A stretch of 64,000 nt of DNA from Vreelandella profundi (GCF_019722725.1 NZ_CP077941.1:372001-436000); one strand, 5' to 3'. Shown: positions 18,332 through 27,317, counted from the first letter of the stretch. Numbers and translations: made by a program. The notes: generated from the letters alone by a model not told the origin.

Positions 18332-19681
18332 ATGAATAATAAATTTAATAAGCTCACCCTGGCTGCTGCCATCACCGCCGCCTTTGCCAGCCAAGCCCAC
18401 GCGGGCGGGTATCAAATCAACGAACAGAGTGTAAGCGGGCAGGGCTACGGCCATGCCGGGCGCAGCTCTAACATTAACGACGCCTCCATTGTTTATGGCA
18501 ACCCGGCGGGTATGTCGTTTTTAGATCGTGCCCAAATTACCGTGGGTGGCACCTATTTAAATGTAAATACGGACCTTTCAAATGTGGAGGCTACCCGTAA
18601 CATCGATTCCGGCGTTGCTCTGGGCGGCGCGCCTAATGGCAGTCAAATTCCCGTGGGCAGTATTCCCGGCGGCAACGATGGCGATATGGTGCCGGGTACT
18701 TTCATTCCCTTTGCCTTCTATGCACAGCCCGTTACTGATCAGCTAGCGTTTGGGTTTGGGGTGTACGCGCCGTTTGGCTCTAAAACTGAGTATGAAGATG
18801 ACTTCCAAGGCCGCTATTTTGGTAATTACACCGAAGTGACGGTGGTGAGTGCTCAGCCGACGGTGTCTTATCGCTTTAACGATCAGTGGGCGGTAGGCGC
18901 TGGGGTTACCTACAACCGAGTGGAAGGCGAGCTGCGCCGTCAACTGCCCTCAAGCGCCGCCTTCGATGCTGCTGGCGATATCGATTCGCGCGTTGAGGGT
19001 GACGATGAGGCGTGGGGTTATAACTTAGGCGTTATCTATCGTCCGGTGACTGAAACAACGCTGGGTCTAACCTATCGCTCGAAAGTAGATTACAACTTGG
19101 AAGGCAGCTTTAGTGCGACCGACCCTATGGGCAACGTGTTGCGTGCTGATTCTGCAAGCCTCGACCTAACCACGCCTGAAACGGTTAACTTCTCGCTGAC
19201 TCAGCAGATGACGGATCGCCTTAAGCTGATGTTTGGCGCCTCATGGGTGCGCTGGAGCCATTTTGATGAGATTTTGGTGAAAGGCAGCCAGGGCGACCAA
19301 ATCACTCAAGAGCCGCAAAACTATTCGAACGCATGGGCATTTGCCACTGGCGGTGAATATCAGTTAACGCCTACGTTGGCGCTGCGTGTCGGGGTGACGC
19401 TCGACTTTACGCCGACCAATGATACAGACCGCAGCGTGCGTATTCCTTCGGATGATCGGCGTATCTTCTCGCTGGGAGCAGGTTGGAGCCCGACGCCTGA
19501 TATGACGCTAGACTTTGCATACTCTTACCTCACCGAGCGCGGCACTTTTGTAGAGCAGGAACGTAATGATCTGCTAGCCAGTGCTGCCACGGGTGGCGCA
19601 GCCGTGGGTGGAGCGAACTATTCGGCCGACTACAAAAACGAAGCCCATGGTTTTGGCGCTCAGTTGACCTATCGCTTTTAA
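18332..19681 (+). CDS. FadL/OmpP1/TodX-family outer-membrane transporter
   Basis: This 449-residue outer-membrane beta-barrel has a signal peptide cut after SQAHA. The mature protein starts GGYQINEQSVSGQGYGHAGR, the N-terminal hatch typical of FadL, followed by the NPAGM motif. It ends in a terminal phenylalanine (LTYRF), the BAM recognition signal. FadL proteins pass long-chain fatty acids or other hydrophobic molecules through the outer membrane, and the substrate here is not evident. It has its own leader with GAAGAGG before the ATG and a strong terminator after it, so it is probably monocistronic. Confidence 0.9.
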   Translation: MNNKFNKLTLAAAITAAFASQAHAGGYQINEQSVSGQGYGHAGRSSNINDASIVYGNPAGMSFLDRAQITVGGTYLNVNTDLSNVEATRNIDSGVALGGAPNGSQIPVGSIPGGNDGDMVPGTFIPFAFYAQPVTDQLAFGFGVYAPFGSKTEYEDDFQGRYFGNYTEVTVVSAQPTVSYRFNDQWAVGAGVTYNRVEGELRRQLPSSAAFDAAGDIDSRVEGDDEAWGYNLGVIYRPVTETTLGLTYRSKVDYNLEGSFSATDPMGNVLRADSASLDLTTPETVNFSLTQQMTDRLKLMFGASWVRWSHFDEILVKGSQGDQITQEPQNYSNAWAFATGGEYQLTPTLALRVGVTLDFTPTNDTDRSVRIPSDDRRIFSLGAGWSPTPDMTLDFAYSYLTERGTFVEQERNDLLASAATGGAAVGGANYSADYKNEAHGFGAQLTYRF

Positions 19682-19706
19682 ACATCTGCTAATGAGCTAG
19701 CATCGA

Positions 19707-19740
19707 AACCCGGCGCATGAACCGTGCGCCGGGTTTTTTA
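19707..19740 (+). terminator. rho-independent terminator after the FadL-type gene
   Basis: The 11-base arms AACCCGGCGCA and TGCGCCGGGTT enclose a 7-base loop and are followed by a T run. Confidence 0.9.
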
Positions 19741-19852
19741 TTGCCCTGACGCTGGCCATTGGATGCGGGGCGGGTCGGCTTTCGTTACACTATGTGCTTT
19801 TCTGATCGATACATCTCTGTACGATCCGAGCAGACCACGCTAGGGCAATCCC

Positions 19853-20951
19853 ATGTTGGAAACCAACCCGATTCATAACCAGATCAAGGACCTGTCTGAG
19901 CGGACAGACGTTCTTAGGGGGTATCTTTGACTATGCCGAAAAGCAAGATCGGCTAGAAGAGGTCACCCGCGAACTGGAAGACCCCAATGTCTGGAACGAT
20001 CCGGCCTATGCGCAGAAACTGGGCAAAGAGCGCGCCTCTCTTGAGGCCATTGTCGCCACCATTGATGATCTCGATCAGGGGCTAGGCGATAGCCGAGACC
20101 TGCTAGAGCTGGCTGAAATGGAGGACGATGAAGGCACGGTTGATGAAGTGCGTAAAGAGCTAGACAGCCTGCAGGCCGCGCTTGAAAAGCTTGAGTTTCG
20201 GCGCATGTTTTCCGGTGATATGGATCAAAATAACGCCTATCTGGATATTCAGTCGGGCTCTGGCGGCACCGAAGCGCAGGACTGGGCGAATATTTTGCTG
20301 CGCATGTATCTGCGCTGGGCGGAAAGCCACGGATTTAAAGCAGATATCAGTGAGATCTCTGCCGGTGAAGTGGCCGGTATTAAGTCGGCAACGGTACATA
20401 TCCAGGGCGACTACGCGTTTGGCTGGCTGCGTACGGAAACCGGCGTGCATCGCTTAGTGCGCAAAAGCCCGTTCGACTCAGGCGGCCGCCGGCACACCTC
20501 CTTCGCATCGGTATTCCTATCCCCGGAAATTGACGATAGCTTCGAGGTTGAGATTAATCCCTCGGACCTGCGCGTTGACACTTACCGCTCTAGCGGTGCG
20601 GGTGGTCAGCACGTTAACACCACCGATTCCGCGGTACGGATTACCCACGAGCCAACCGGGATCGTAGTGGCCTGCCAAGGGCAGCGCAGCCAGCACGCTA
20701 ACCGCGACTTTGCTATGAAGCAGCTGAAAGCGCGGCTGTGGGAACACGAAATGCAAAAGCGCAATGCGGCCAAGCAGGAAGCCGAGGATTCAAAAGCGGA
20801 TATCGGCTGGGGCAGCCAAATTCGCTCGTACGTGCTTGACGATCAGCGCATCAAAGATTTGCGTACCAGCGTGCAGTCCAGCAACTGCGATAAGGTGCTC
20901 GACGGGGATATTGATCAGTTTATCGTCGCTAGCCTCAAGCAGGGTTTGTAA
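19853..20951 (+). CDS. prfB: peptide chain release factor 2 (programmed +1 frameshift)
   Basis: RF2 ends translation at TGA and TAA. The first frame has 25 codons from ATG 19853 to an in-frame TGA at 19928-19930. A +1 shift continues at GAC (19929) to the stop at 20951, giving 365 residues as in E. coli. SPF is at 205-207 and GGQ at 250-252, the standard positions. Low RF2 lets ribosomes shift and make more RF2, so the gene regulates itself. An ORF called without the shift would start wrongly at 20118 and lose about 88 residues. lysS follows, the usual partner. Confidence 0.98.
19916..19931 (+). promoter_or_regulatory. prfB autoregulatory +1 frameshift site
   Basis: The sequence holds the internal Shine-Dalgarno AGGGGG (19916-19921), TAT, the slippery CTT, the stop TGA and the following C. 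This is the same arrangement as the classic RF2 site. Confidence 0.97.
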
Positions 20952-20984
20952 TTTTTCACGGTTTGATTATCAACAGGGTGCCAC

Positions 20985-22523
20985 ATGGCTAACCAAGACG
21001 CGTCTGAGCAGCATGGCTCTGAAACACATGGCTCTGAACACCAGGAAAATCATCTGATCGCCGAGCGCCGGGCCAAGCTTGCCGCGCGTCGTGAACTGGC
21101 CGCCGAGCAGGGTAAGAGTGCGTTTCCGAATGATTTTCGCCGCGATAGTTTAACCGTCGAGCTGCAAAATAAGCTGGGCGACAAAGAAAAGGCTGACCTT
21201 GAGGCGCTGGATCATCACGCCTCGGTGGCAGGTCGCGTCATGCGCCAGCGCGGGCCGTTTATCGTTATTCAGGACGTGGCCGGGCAAATCCAGCTGTATG
21301 TGGATAAAAAAGGCCTGCCCGCTGATGTGCTAGACGATATTAAAAGCTGGGATATCGGTGACATCGTGGCCGCCCGCGGGCCCGTGCATAAGTCCGGTAA
21401 GGGCGATTTGTACGTCATGATGAAAGAGGCCCAGCTGCTGACGAAAAGCCTGCGTCCACTGCCGGATAAGTTTCACGGCTTGACCGATATGGAAGCCCGC
21501 TACCGCCAGCGCTATGTGGATCTGATTATGAATCCGCAGTCGCGTAAGGTGTTTGAAACCCGCGCGGCGGTGATCAGCTCCATGCGTCGCTTCTTTGAAC
21601 AGCGCGGCTTTATGGAAGTAGAAACGCCCATGCTGCAGCCGATTCCCGGCGGTGCCGCAGCGCGTCCTTTCACCACGCACCACAACGCGCTGGATATCGA
21701 CATGTATCTGCGTATTGCGCCTGAGCTTTATCTCAAGCGTTTAGTGGTGGGCGGCTTTGAAAAAGTCTTTGAGATTAACCGCAATTTCCGCAATGAAGGT
21801 CTATCGACGCGCCACAATCCAGAATTCACTATGGTGGAATTCTACTGGGCGTACGCGGATTATCGCGACCTGATCGATATGACCGAAGCGATGTTGCGCA
21901 CGGCAGCCGAAGAGGTGCTGGGCAGCGCGGTGATTGACTATCAGGGCACTAGCTATGATTTCGGACAGCCGTTTGATCGTTTGACACTGCGACAGGCGAT
22001 TCTGGATCACGGCGACGGCATTGCTGACAGCGATTTAGATTCACTAGAGGCTGCGCGGGCGGCGGCTGAGAAGCTCGGCATCAAGATCAAAGAGAGCTGG
22101 GGCCTGGGTAAGGTTCAAACAGAAATTTTTGAAGAAGTGGCTGAGCACAAACTCGACCGGCCGACGTTTATTATCGAATACCCGGCTGAAGTTAGCCCGC
22201 TGGCGCGGCGTAATGATGCCAATCCCTTCGTCACCGACCGTTTTGAGTTCTTTGTCGGTGGTCGGGAAATCGCCAACGGGTTCTCGGAGCTCAACGACGC
22301 CGAAGACCAGGCCGAGCGTTTCCGCGCTCAGTCGGCGGAAAAAGACGCAGGCGACTTGGAGGCGATGTATTACGACGCCGATTACATCCGCGCGTTGGAG
22401 TATGGCATGCCGCCTACGGCAGGCGAGGGCATTGGTATCGACCGTCTTGTCATGCTGTTTACCGACAGTCCCTCTATTCGTGACGTGTTGCTGTTCCCTG
22501 CAATGCGTCCTGAAGTGGACTAA
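20985..22523 (+). CDS. lysS: lysyl-tRNA synthetase, class II
   Basis: This 512-residue enzyme charges tRNA-Lys. It has an N-terminal OB-fold anticodon domain (about 60-180, [17 protein letters not shown]) and a class II catalytic core. Motif 1 lies around [18 protein letters not shown], motif 2 is [10 protein letters not shown]...[11 protein letters not shown], and motif 3 is [12 protein letters not shown]. The gene follows prfB after 33 bases, as in many gammaproteobacteria. A start ATG at 20985 with GGGTGCC upstream gives an extra polar N-terminal 25 residues. Confidence 0.98.
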   Translation: MANQDASEQHGSETHGSEHQENHLIAERRAKLAARRELAAEQGKSAFPNDFRRDSLTVELQNKLGDKEKADLEALDHHASVAGRVMRQRGPFIVIQDVAGQIQLYVDKKGLPADVLDDIKSWDIGDIVAARGPVHKSGKGDLYVMMKEAQLLTKSLRPLPDKFHGLTDMEARYRQRYVDLIMNPQSRKVFETRAAVISSMRRFFEQRGFMEVETPMLQPIPGGAAARPFTTHHNALDIDMYLRIAPELYLKRLVVGGFEKVFEINRNFRNEGLSTRHNPEFTMVEFYWAYADYRDLIDMTEAMLRTAAEEVLGSAVIDYQGTSYDFGQPFDRLTLRQAILDHGDGIADSDLDSLEAARAAAEKLGIKIKESWGLGKVQTEIFEEVAEHKLDRPTFIIEYPAEVSPLARRNDANPFVTDRFEFFVGGREIANGFSELNDAEDQAERFRAQSAEKDAGDLEAMYYDADYIRALEYGMPPTAGEGIGIDRLVMLFTDSPSIRDVLLFPAMRPEVD

Positions 22524-22607
22524 ACAAATTCTATAGCGGATGAAAAGTTGGTAAGGGCGCGTTATAGCGCCCATAATGGTCAACGTTTCGACGGCGAGGA
22601 GAATCCC

Positions 22608-22988
22608 ATGAAACTGCTTAACCGCTCCGCATTGAGCGTCAGGCCGACCCAGCCCTTTGTGGACTGGATCAACGCGCTGGAACCCACCATGGGAGACGAC
22701 GACCTGACCTTGGACGACGTCGAACGTGAAAGTACCATTTACCTGATCCCAGAGATGGATACACCGGAAGCGCTGGAAACGTTTGTGCGCGACCGCTATG
22801 TGGAAATTCTCAAAACGGAGCTGCGCGCTTGGGAAGAGGATGAGGGCCAGTGGCCGGAGAAGCTTGATTGGGCGCTGTTTCAAGAGTTTGTGCGCGTCGA
22901 GCACAGCTATCTAGCGATTGATCTAGATGACGAAACCGCGCTTGAAATATCAGAAGTGGATGACACGCTGCTGTTAGATAATGAGTAG
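22608..22988 (+). CDS. small acidic protein of unknown function
   Basis: I do not recognise a named family. The 126-residue product begins MKLLNRSALSVRPTQPFVDW after a strong GAGGAG 6 bases upstream. It is rich in Asp and Glu, with acidic stretches GDDDLTLDDVERE near 30 and DLDDETALEISEVDD near the end, and has no membrane segment or signal. I think similar proteins are conserved in pseudomonads and halomonads (memory only). It lies 84 bases after lysS and is followed by a terminator, so it may end the prfB-lysS transcript. Confidence 0.75.
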   Translation: MKLLNRSALSVRPTQPFVDWINALEPTMGDDDLTLDDVERESTIYLIPEMDTPEALETFVRDRYVEILKTELRAWEEDEGQWPEKLDWALFQEFVRVEHSYLAIDLDDETALEISEVDDTLLLDNE

Positions 22989-23030
22989 GCGTAGCGTGCG
23001 AGCTGTATAGGCGCTGTTTAAAACGCGCTG

Positions 23031-23076
23031 TGCTAGGCCTAATCCTTGCTCGCCGACGTTTAAGGCAAGCCTAGCA
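23031..23076. repeat. interrupted inverted repeat after the small acidic gene
   Basis: TGCTAGG (23031-23037) pairs with CCTAGCA (23070-23076), and inside it CTTGC (23045-23049) pairs with GCAAG (23065-23069). It has no T run and precedes the clear terminator at 23089. Its role is unknown. Confidence 0.4.
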
Positions 23077-23088
23077 TTGGCGCACTTT

Positions 23089-23117
23089 GAAACCGGCTTA
23101 GGCCGGTTTCTTTGTTT
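23089..23117 (+). terminator. rho-independent terminator after the small acidic gene
   Basis: GAAACCGGC and GCCGGTTTC form a 9-base stem with loop TTAG, followed by TTTGTTT. Confidence 0.85.
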
Positions 23118-23234
23118 CTAAGTGCTTGTTTTATAAGCGCTCTATTTCTAAGTACTCTATTTCTAAGTGTTTTGTTTCTAACTACTGTGTTTCCAAAGAC
23201 TGTGTTTCCAAATATTTTGTCTCAAACTATTTTG
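23115..23234 (+). repeat. eight-copy 15-base degenerate tandem repeat
   Basis: Eight consecutive 15-base units follow the terminator, for example TTTCTAAGTACTCTA, TTTCTAAGTGTTTTG, TTTCTAACTACTGTG, TTTCCAAAGACTGTG and TTTCCAAATATTTTG. The first two and the last are more diverged. The block is clearly poorer in GC than its surroundings and lies just upstream of the MFS gene. Its period of five codons leaves one frame open and creates a false ORF at 23126-23359. Confidence 0.85.
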
Positions 23235-23280
23235 TTGTTTTAGTCGTTTCGTTTAGGAACGCTCCTCTAGGAACTTCGCT

Positions 23281-24684
23281 ATGCGATTGTTTGAAACCCG
23301 CCCCGGAGACGATGGCCTGCCAGGTCCCGAGCGCGCTCTGGCGGTGCTGGCGCTGGTAACTGGTACGTTAATGGCGGTGGTCGATACCACGATGATTAAC
23401 CTGGCGCTGCCAACCATTGCCGCCGATTTAGATGTGCCCGCTTCGCGCGCGGTGTGGATTACCAATCTTTTTCAGGTCGTCTGCGCCGCGTTTCTGCTCG
23501 TCTTTGCGGGCATTAGTGAACTAGTCACCCGCCGCCGGCTGTATCTATTTGGGATAGGAATCTTTGTCGCGGCCTCGTTAGGGGCGGCGCTGTCGCGTAA
23601 CTTGGAAACGCTGCTTGTCTTTCGTGCCTTCCAGGGGCTAGGCGCCGCGGCGACACTGTCGATAGGCCCATCGCTTTATCGGGCGATTTTCCCCTCGCGC
23701 CTGCTCGGCAGCGCGCTGGGCCTCAGCGCGTTAGTCGTTGCAGGTGGTTACGCCGCCGGGCCTACGCTGAGCGGGGTGATTTTATCTTTCGCCGACTGGC
23801 CTTGGCTGTTTGCCTTAAATGTTCCGCTGGGCGTGTGCTCTCTATGGCTAGCAAGCCGTGCGTTGCCCCGCGACAAACCGCGCCAAGGCAGCTTTGATGT
23901 GGCTGGTGCGCTGCTTTCCATGCTTATGCTGGCCAGCCTATTTATCGCCATGGACGCCATAGGCCACGCCGTGCCGATTTGGCAAAGCGGCGGCTGGGCG
24001 CTGCTGGCAGTGCTTGCTTGTTGGGGATTTATTATTCGTCAGCGCCGCGCACCTTATCCGCTCTTGCCGCTGAGCGTGTTTTCTGAGATGCGCTTTACGC
24101 TAGCGGTGTCGGCCTCTGGGCTAGCGTTTATTGGTCAAGGGCTGACGTTTGTAGCACTGTCTTTTTTCTACCAAGAGCAGATGGGATTTACGCCGCTGGA
24201 AACCGCCTGGCTATTCACACCTTGGCCGCTTGCCATCATGCTGGTAGGGCCGGTGGCAGGGCGCTTAGCGGACCGTATTAACCCCAGCGTGCTATCGAGC
24301 ACGGGGCTAGGGCTATTAATTATTGGCCTGATTGCGCTGGCGTTAGTGGACGAATCAACCGGTGTGGCGGGCAGTCTGTGGCGCACCGCGCTCTGTGGAA
24401 TAGGGTTTGGGCTGTTCCAGCCGCCCAATAATCGCGAAATGATGGGTAGCCTGCCGTTAGAGCGCAGCTCGAATGTGTCTGGCGTAATGAGCACGACGCG
24501 CACCGTCGGCCAGTCATTGGGCGTGGCGATAGTGGGTGCTGCGCTGGCGCTGGGTTGGCCGGTTCAGGTAACGCTATGGCTAGGGGCCGCAACGACGCTG
24601 CTGGCATTGCTGGCAAGCGTTGCGCGCATGCCGCTGGCGCGCCGCGCATTGCACGCCCGTCGGGCATCGTCGGCGGGTCACTAA
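23281..24684 (+). CDS. MFS exporter, DHA2 (EmrB/QacA) type
   Basis: This 467-residue transporter has about 14 hydrophobic segments, the DHA2 number. Family motifs include VDTTMINLALPTIAADL in the first helix and the motif C-like GGYAAGPTLSGVI. A further motif A-like loop reads GRLADRINP. Such proteins export drugs or toxic organic ions using the proton gradient; the substrate cannot be read. There is no adaptor (EmrA-like) gene nearby. The ATG at 23281 lies near AGGAAC, giving only a weak site. It stands alone between the 15-base repeat and bolA, on the plus strand. Confidence 0.88.
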   Translation: MRLFETRPGDDGLPGPERALAVLALVTGTLMAVVDTTMINLALPTIAADLDVPASRAVWITNLFQVVCAAFLLVFAGISELVTRRRLYLFGIGIFVAASLGAALSRNLETLLVFRAFQGLGAAATLSIGPSLYRAIFPSRLLGSALGLSALVVAGGYAAGPTLSGVILSFADWPWLFALNVPLGVCSLWLASRALPRDKPRQGSFDVAGALLSMLMLASLFIAMDAIGHAVPIWQSGGWALLAVLACWGFIIRQRRAPYPLLPLSVFSEMRFTLAVSASGLAFIGQGLTFVALSFFYQEQMGFTPLETAWLFTPWPLAIMLVGPVAGRLADRINPSVLSSTGLGLLIIGLIALALVDESTGVAGSLWRTALCGIGFGLFQPPNNREMMGSLPLERSSNVSGVMSTTRTVGQSLGVAIVGAALALGWPVQVTLWLGAATTLLALLASVARMPLARRALHARRASSAGH

Positions 24685-24726
24685 GCGCGTACAATAAAAT
24701 GATTTCTGATCTCAAGGAGAAATGAC

Positions 24727-25035
24727 ATGACGCTGCAGACACACATTGAGCAGAAGTTAACGGCATTAGCGCCTGACGTGCTGCAGGTTGAGAACGAAAG
24801 CCACATGCACAACGTGCCCGCTAACTCTGAAACTCATTTCAAGGTGACGCTTGTTAGCGAGCTTTTCAGCGGCATGATGCCGGTGAAGCGCCACCAGCAG
24901 ATCTATGCGCTGTTGGCCGACGAGCTTTCTGGGCCGGTTCACGCCCTGGCACTGCATCTTTATACCGCCAGCGAGTGGCAGGCCCGGGGCGGCGAACGCC
25001 CCAACTCACCGAACTGCCATGGCGGCGAAAAGTGA
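24727..25035 (+). CDS. bolA: BolA-family protein
   Basis: This 102-residue BolA-like protein has the class II KH-like fold. The conserved core is ESHMHNVPANSETHFKVTLVSELF, then HALALHLYTASEW. The histidines (HMH and LHL) are candidates for joint Fe-S ligation with a monothiol glutaredoxin. BolA proteins act in Fe-S cluster handling and in stress morphology. The C-terminal 15 residues are polar and variable (PNSPNCHGGEK). AAGGAGAAATGAC precedes the ATG. The stop overlaps the GTG of the HolD-like gene, so the three genes bolA, holD and rimI may form one operon. Confidence 0.93.
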   Translation: MTLQTHIEQKLTALAPDVLQVENESHMHNVPANSETHFKVTLVSELFSGMMPVKRHQQIYALLADELSGPVHALALHLYTASEWQARGGERPNSPNCHGGEK

Positions 25036-25901
25036 CACAGGAAGTTATTCGGCGGCATTACCTTGATGCTATGGGCATCACGGCCTGGGCCGCTAAATAT
25101 CAGCTACCCCATGCACTGCCCACCGAGGCCTGTGAGTGGGAGGAGTCTGCGCCCGCGCCGACGCCGCCTCGTGAGCGCCTACAGGCGTTGTTGGATGATG
25201 CCCCAGCGCCAAGGCGAGCGGCGCCCGAGCTATCAGCGCCCAGCGATGTGACCGCTTCGCCCTCCGCGCTTCGCGCTTTGCTGGGCAACGATCAATCCGA
25301 GCAAGCCAAGCACGCTAGCGAGCCACTGGTTCAAGCAGCGTCGCCGCATTCTCAGCCAGATCAGGCGGTTGCCGCGCCTGATCTGGCGCCCGCCAAGCCG
25401 CTCGCTTTTTCACTGTCCTGCCTGTGTATTGACGGGCGCTGGCTGGTGCTGAATGCAGGTGAAATGACCGCGCTAGAGCAGCAGCTATTGATCAATCTGC
25501 TCTGTGCGGCGGGTATTCAAACCGGCGCGGCGCCAAGTATCACGCACTTTACATGGCCGCAGATGGCCAATGCCTTTGCCGTAGAAGACCCGCTGGATGA
25601 AGCCCGTGAAGGCTTGGCGGCCTTTGTTGCCGGGCGCGTCAATCGGCAGGGATGGCAATTAGAACGCCTACTATGGTGGGGAGAACTAGACGCTGATCAA
25701 GGCACATTAGATCGCGTCTTAAACGTGACCGGTGGGCAGAGCCATACGCTTTCGCTGCCGGTATGGCAGGGGCCAGCGCTTGCCTCACTGCTCGACAATG
25801 CGAGCAATAAGCGGGATCTTTGGCCTGCGCTTCAGCTATTGGGCCAGCAATGGGCGTCGGTGAACTTCACGGATACTTCTCAGGCGGCTGATGATCACTG
25901 A
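25032..25901 (+). CDS. holD: HolD-like DNA polymerase III psi subunit
   Basis: I assign this 289-residue protein to the psi family from its N-terminal segment RRHYLDAMGITAWAAKYQLP, which resembles the LQQLGITQW start of E. coli HolD, and from its place directly before rimI, the same order as in E. coli. Psi links the chi subunit and SSB to the clamp loader. It is about twice the E. coli length: an Ala/Pro-rich linker (about 35-120) precedes a C-terminal domain ending LWPALQLLGQQW, where E. coli psi has its LWQQI end. The GTG start overlaps the bolA stop. Similarity is low, so a profile search is needed. Confidence 0.65.
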   Translation: MTQEVIRRHYLDAMGITAWAAKYQLPHALPTEACEWEESAPAPTPPRERLQALLDDAPAPRRAAPELSAPSDVTASPSALRALLGNDQSEQAKHASEPLVQAASPHSQPDQAVAAPDLAPAKPLAFSLSCLCIDGRWLVLNAGEMTALEQQLLINLLCAAGIQTGAAPSITHFTWPQMANAFAVEDPLDEAREGLAAFVAGRVNRQGWQLERLLWWGELDADQGTLDRVLNVTGGQSHTLSLPVWQGPALASLLDNASNKRDLWPALQLLGQQWASVNFTDTSQAADDH

Positions 25902-26343
25902 ACTGGCGAGCGACGATTTAACGTTGCTCATCGCGCTGGAGAATCTGGCGCGAAGCGGTACCAGTGCTTCACAGCTGCAGGACGCGCTGAGCTGTCAGAA
26001 AACCAGTGTGCTGGGCTTGTGGCATCAGACGGCGTTAGTCGGCTATGCCATTGTGGTGCAACTGCCGTTTGACGCGGAGCTACAGGCGATAGGCGTATTG
26101 CCGACGTGTCGCCAGCAGGGCGCGGGGGGCGCGCTAATGGACGCCGTTTTAAAGACAGCTCAAGAGTGGTTGAGTGAGCGGCTGTTGTTAGAGGTGCGCG
26201 CCGATAATCTTAGCGCTATCCGGCTTTATCAGCGCAGCGGGTTTAGCGAAGACGGGCGTCGAAAGGAATATTATCCAGCTCGCCCAGCGGTTGAGGGTGC
26301 CGCCGGGCGTGAGGACGCGCTATTGATGTCTCGAATGCTGTAG
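25891..26343 (+). CDS. rimI: ribosomal protein S18 alanine N-acetyltransferase
   Basis: This 150-residue GNAT acetyltransferase has the acetyl-CoA loop CRQQGAGGALM near 70-80 and the family's late EVRADNLSAIRLYQRSGF segment. RimI acetylates the N-terminal alanine of S18. The gene overlaps the HolD-like gene by 11 bases, and this order supports both names. The C-terminus (YYPARPAVEGAAGREDALLMSR) is typical. Confidence 0.93.
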   Translation: MITELASDDLTLLIALENLARSGTSASQLQDALSCQKTSVLGLWHQTALVGYAIVVQLPFDAELQAIGVLPTCRQQGAGGALMDAVLKTAQEWLSERLLLEVRADNLSAIRLYQRSGFSEDGRRKEYYPARPAVEGAAGREDALLMSRML

Positions 26344-26375
26344 TCGAGTACTTTAGCCGCGTGCCAGTGCGCTGC

Positions 26376-26570
26376 TTAAGATGCGCTGGCGTTATCCTGG
26401 CTGTCGAATTTGCTTAACAGGCTGTTGAGGCGACGCTCCCACTCTTCGCGCTCTTCTTTGAACTTGGCGTTTTCACCGCGCAGCTCTTCATTTTCCATCT
26501 TCATCATTTCTAGGGCGTCAACGGTATCGGTGACTTTCTGTTCAAGCTGATTAAATAGTTCCAGGCTCAT
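26376..26570 (-). CDS. zapB: ZapB-like coiled-coil division protein
   Basis: This 64-residue, fully helical protein has N-terminus MSLELFNQLEQKVTDTVDAL, closely like [20 protein letters not shown] of E. coli ZapB. A heptad-rich coiled coil follows, and the end WERRLNSLLSKFD matches WQERLQALLGRM. ZapB bridges the Z-ring with ZapA and MatP. I chose the ATG at 26570, which has GGAGAC upstream; a longer form from 26639 would add a hydrophobic leader that is unlikely to be real. It is about 17 residues shorter than the E. coli protein. It lies next to rsmD and the ftsYEX operon. Confidence 0.78.
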   Translation of the reverse strand: MSLELFNQLEQKVTDTVDALEMMKMENEELRGENAKFKEEREEWERRLNSLLSKFDSQDNASAS

Positions 26571-26708
26571 GCATGTCTCCATAGAGTAAAAACGAGAACC
26601 AAAAAAAGTAACTAACAAAAAATAAGTACCCAGAAACAAGCGCCGTGCTTGCTAATAGGGACGAATGAGGCGAGCGTAACGCCGCTGTGGCGTGGCGGCA
26701 AGCGCTGT

Positions 26709-27317
26709 TTACGGCAATTGACGTTGGTAAAGCCGTGCGGTGCTTTCGCCGGCCTGAGTTTCGCGGTGTAACTGCCAATTTACAGGCACGTCCGGCGCCA
26801 GCGACGTCTCGGTTTCGAGATAAATCATTGCCTCACTGGCCAGCCAGCCACCGTTTTCTAGCGCGTGGCAGCACGCTGCGGCTAACTGCTGGTGAAAGGG
26901 CGGGTCTAGAAATACCAGCGAATACGGCTTTGCCGCTCGCGTTAGATACGCCTGCACATCGTTAATATGCACTGCGCTTGCGGTAATATTAAGCAGGGTA
27001 AGATTCGCCGACAGCTGCGCAGAGACGCGCGGGTCGCGCTCGACAAAGTCGACACACGCAGCGCCGCGTGACAGCGCTTCAATACCCAGTGCACCGGTGC
27101 CTGCGAACAGATCCAACACCGCTTGGCCGTAAAGCTCTTGGCCTAGCCAGTTGAACAACGTTTCACGCACGCGGTCTGGGGTTGGGCGCAGGCCAGGGCT
27201 GTCTAACACCGGTAGCTGGCGGCGGCGAAATTCTCCGCCAATAATGCGCAGTTTGCCCACCTGCTGAGCAGGCGCGCGACGAGAAGCGGATGAGCGTGAG
27301 GAGCGTTGTCGTGTCAT
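26709..27317 (-). CDS. rsmD: 16S rRNA (guanine-966-N2)-methyltransferase RsmD
   Basis: This 202-residue Rossmann methyltransferase has start LRIIGGEFRRRQL, SAM loop LDLFAGTGALGIEALSRGA, and catalytic motif VFLDPPF near 139. It methylates G966 of 16S rRNA. It is divergent from ftsY, as in E. coli (rsmD-ftsY-ftsE-ftsX). An N-terminal 20-residue stretch is very rich in Arg and Ser. Confidence 0.96.
   Translation of the reverse strand: MTRQRSSRSSASRRAPAQQVGKLRIIGGEFRRRQLPVLDSPGLRPTPDRVRETLFNWLGQELYGQAVLDLFAGTGALGIEALSRGAACVDFVERDPRVSAQLSANLTLLNITASAVHINDVQAYLTRAAKPYSLVFLDPPFHQQLAAACCHALENGGWLASEAMIYLETETSLAPDVPVNWQLHRETQAGESTARLYQRQLP

Noticed and set aside
22044..22904. 286-codon open frame on the minus strand across lysS
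   Set aside because: It lies antisense to a certain gene, has no ribosome-binding site or recognisable motif, and is expected from codon bias.
23126..23359. Plus-strand frame encoding repeated VSK-type pentapeptides
   Set aside because: It is the translation of the non-coding 15-base repeat running into the MFS gene in a wrong frame.
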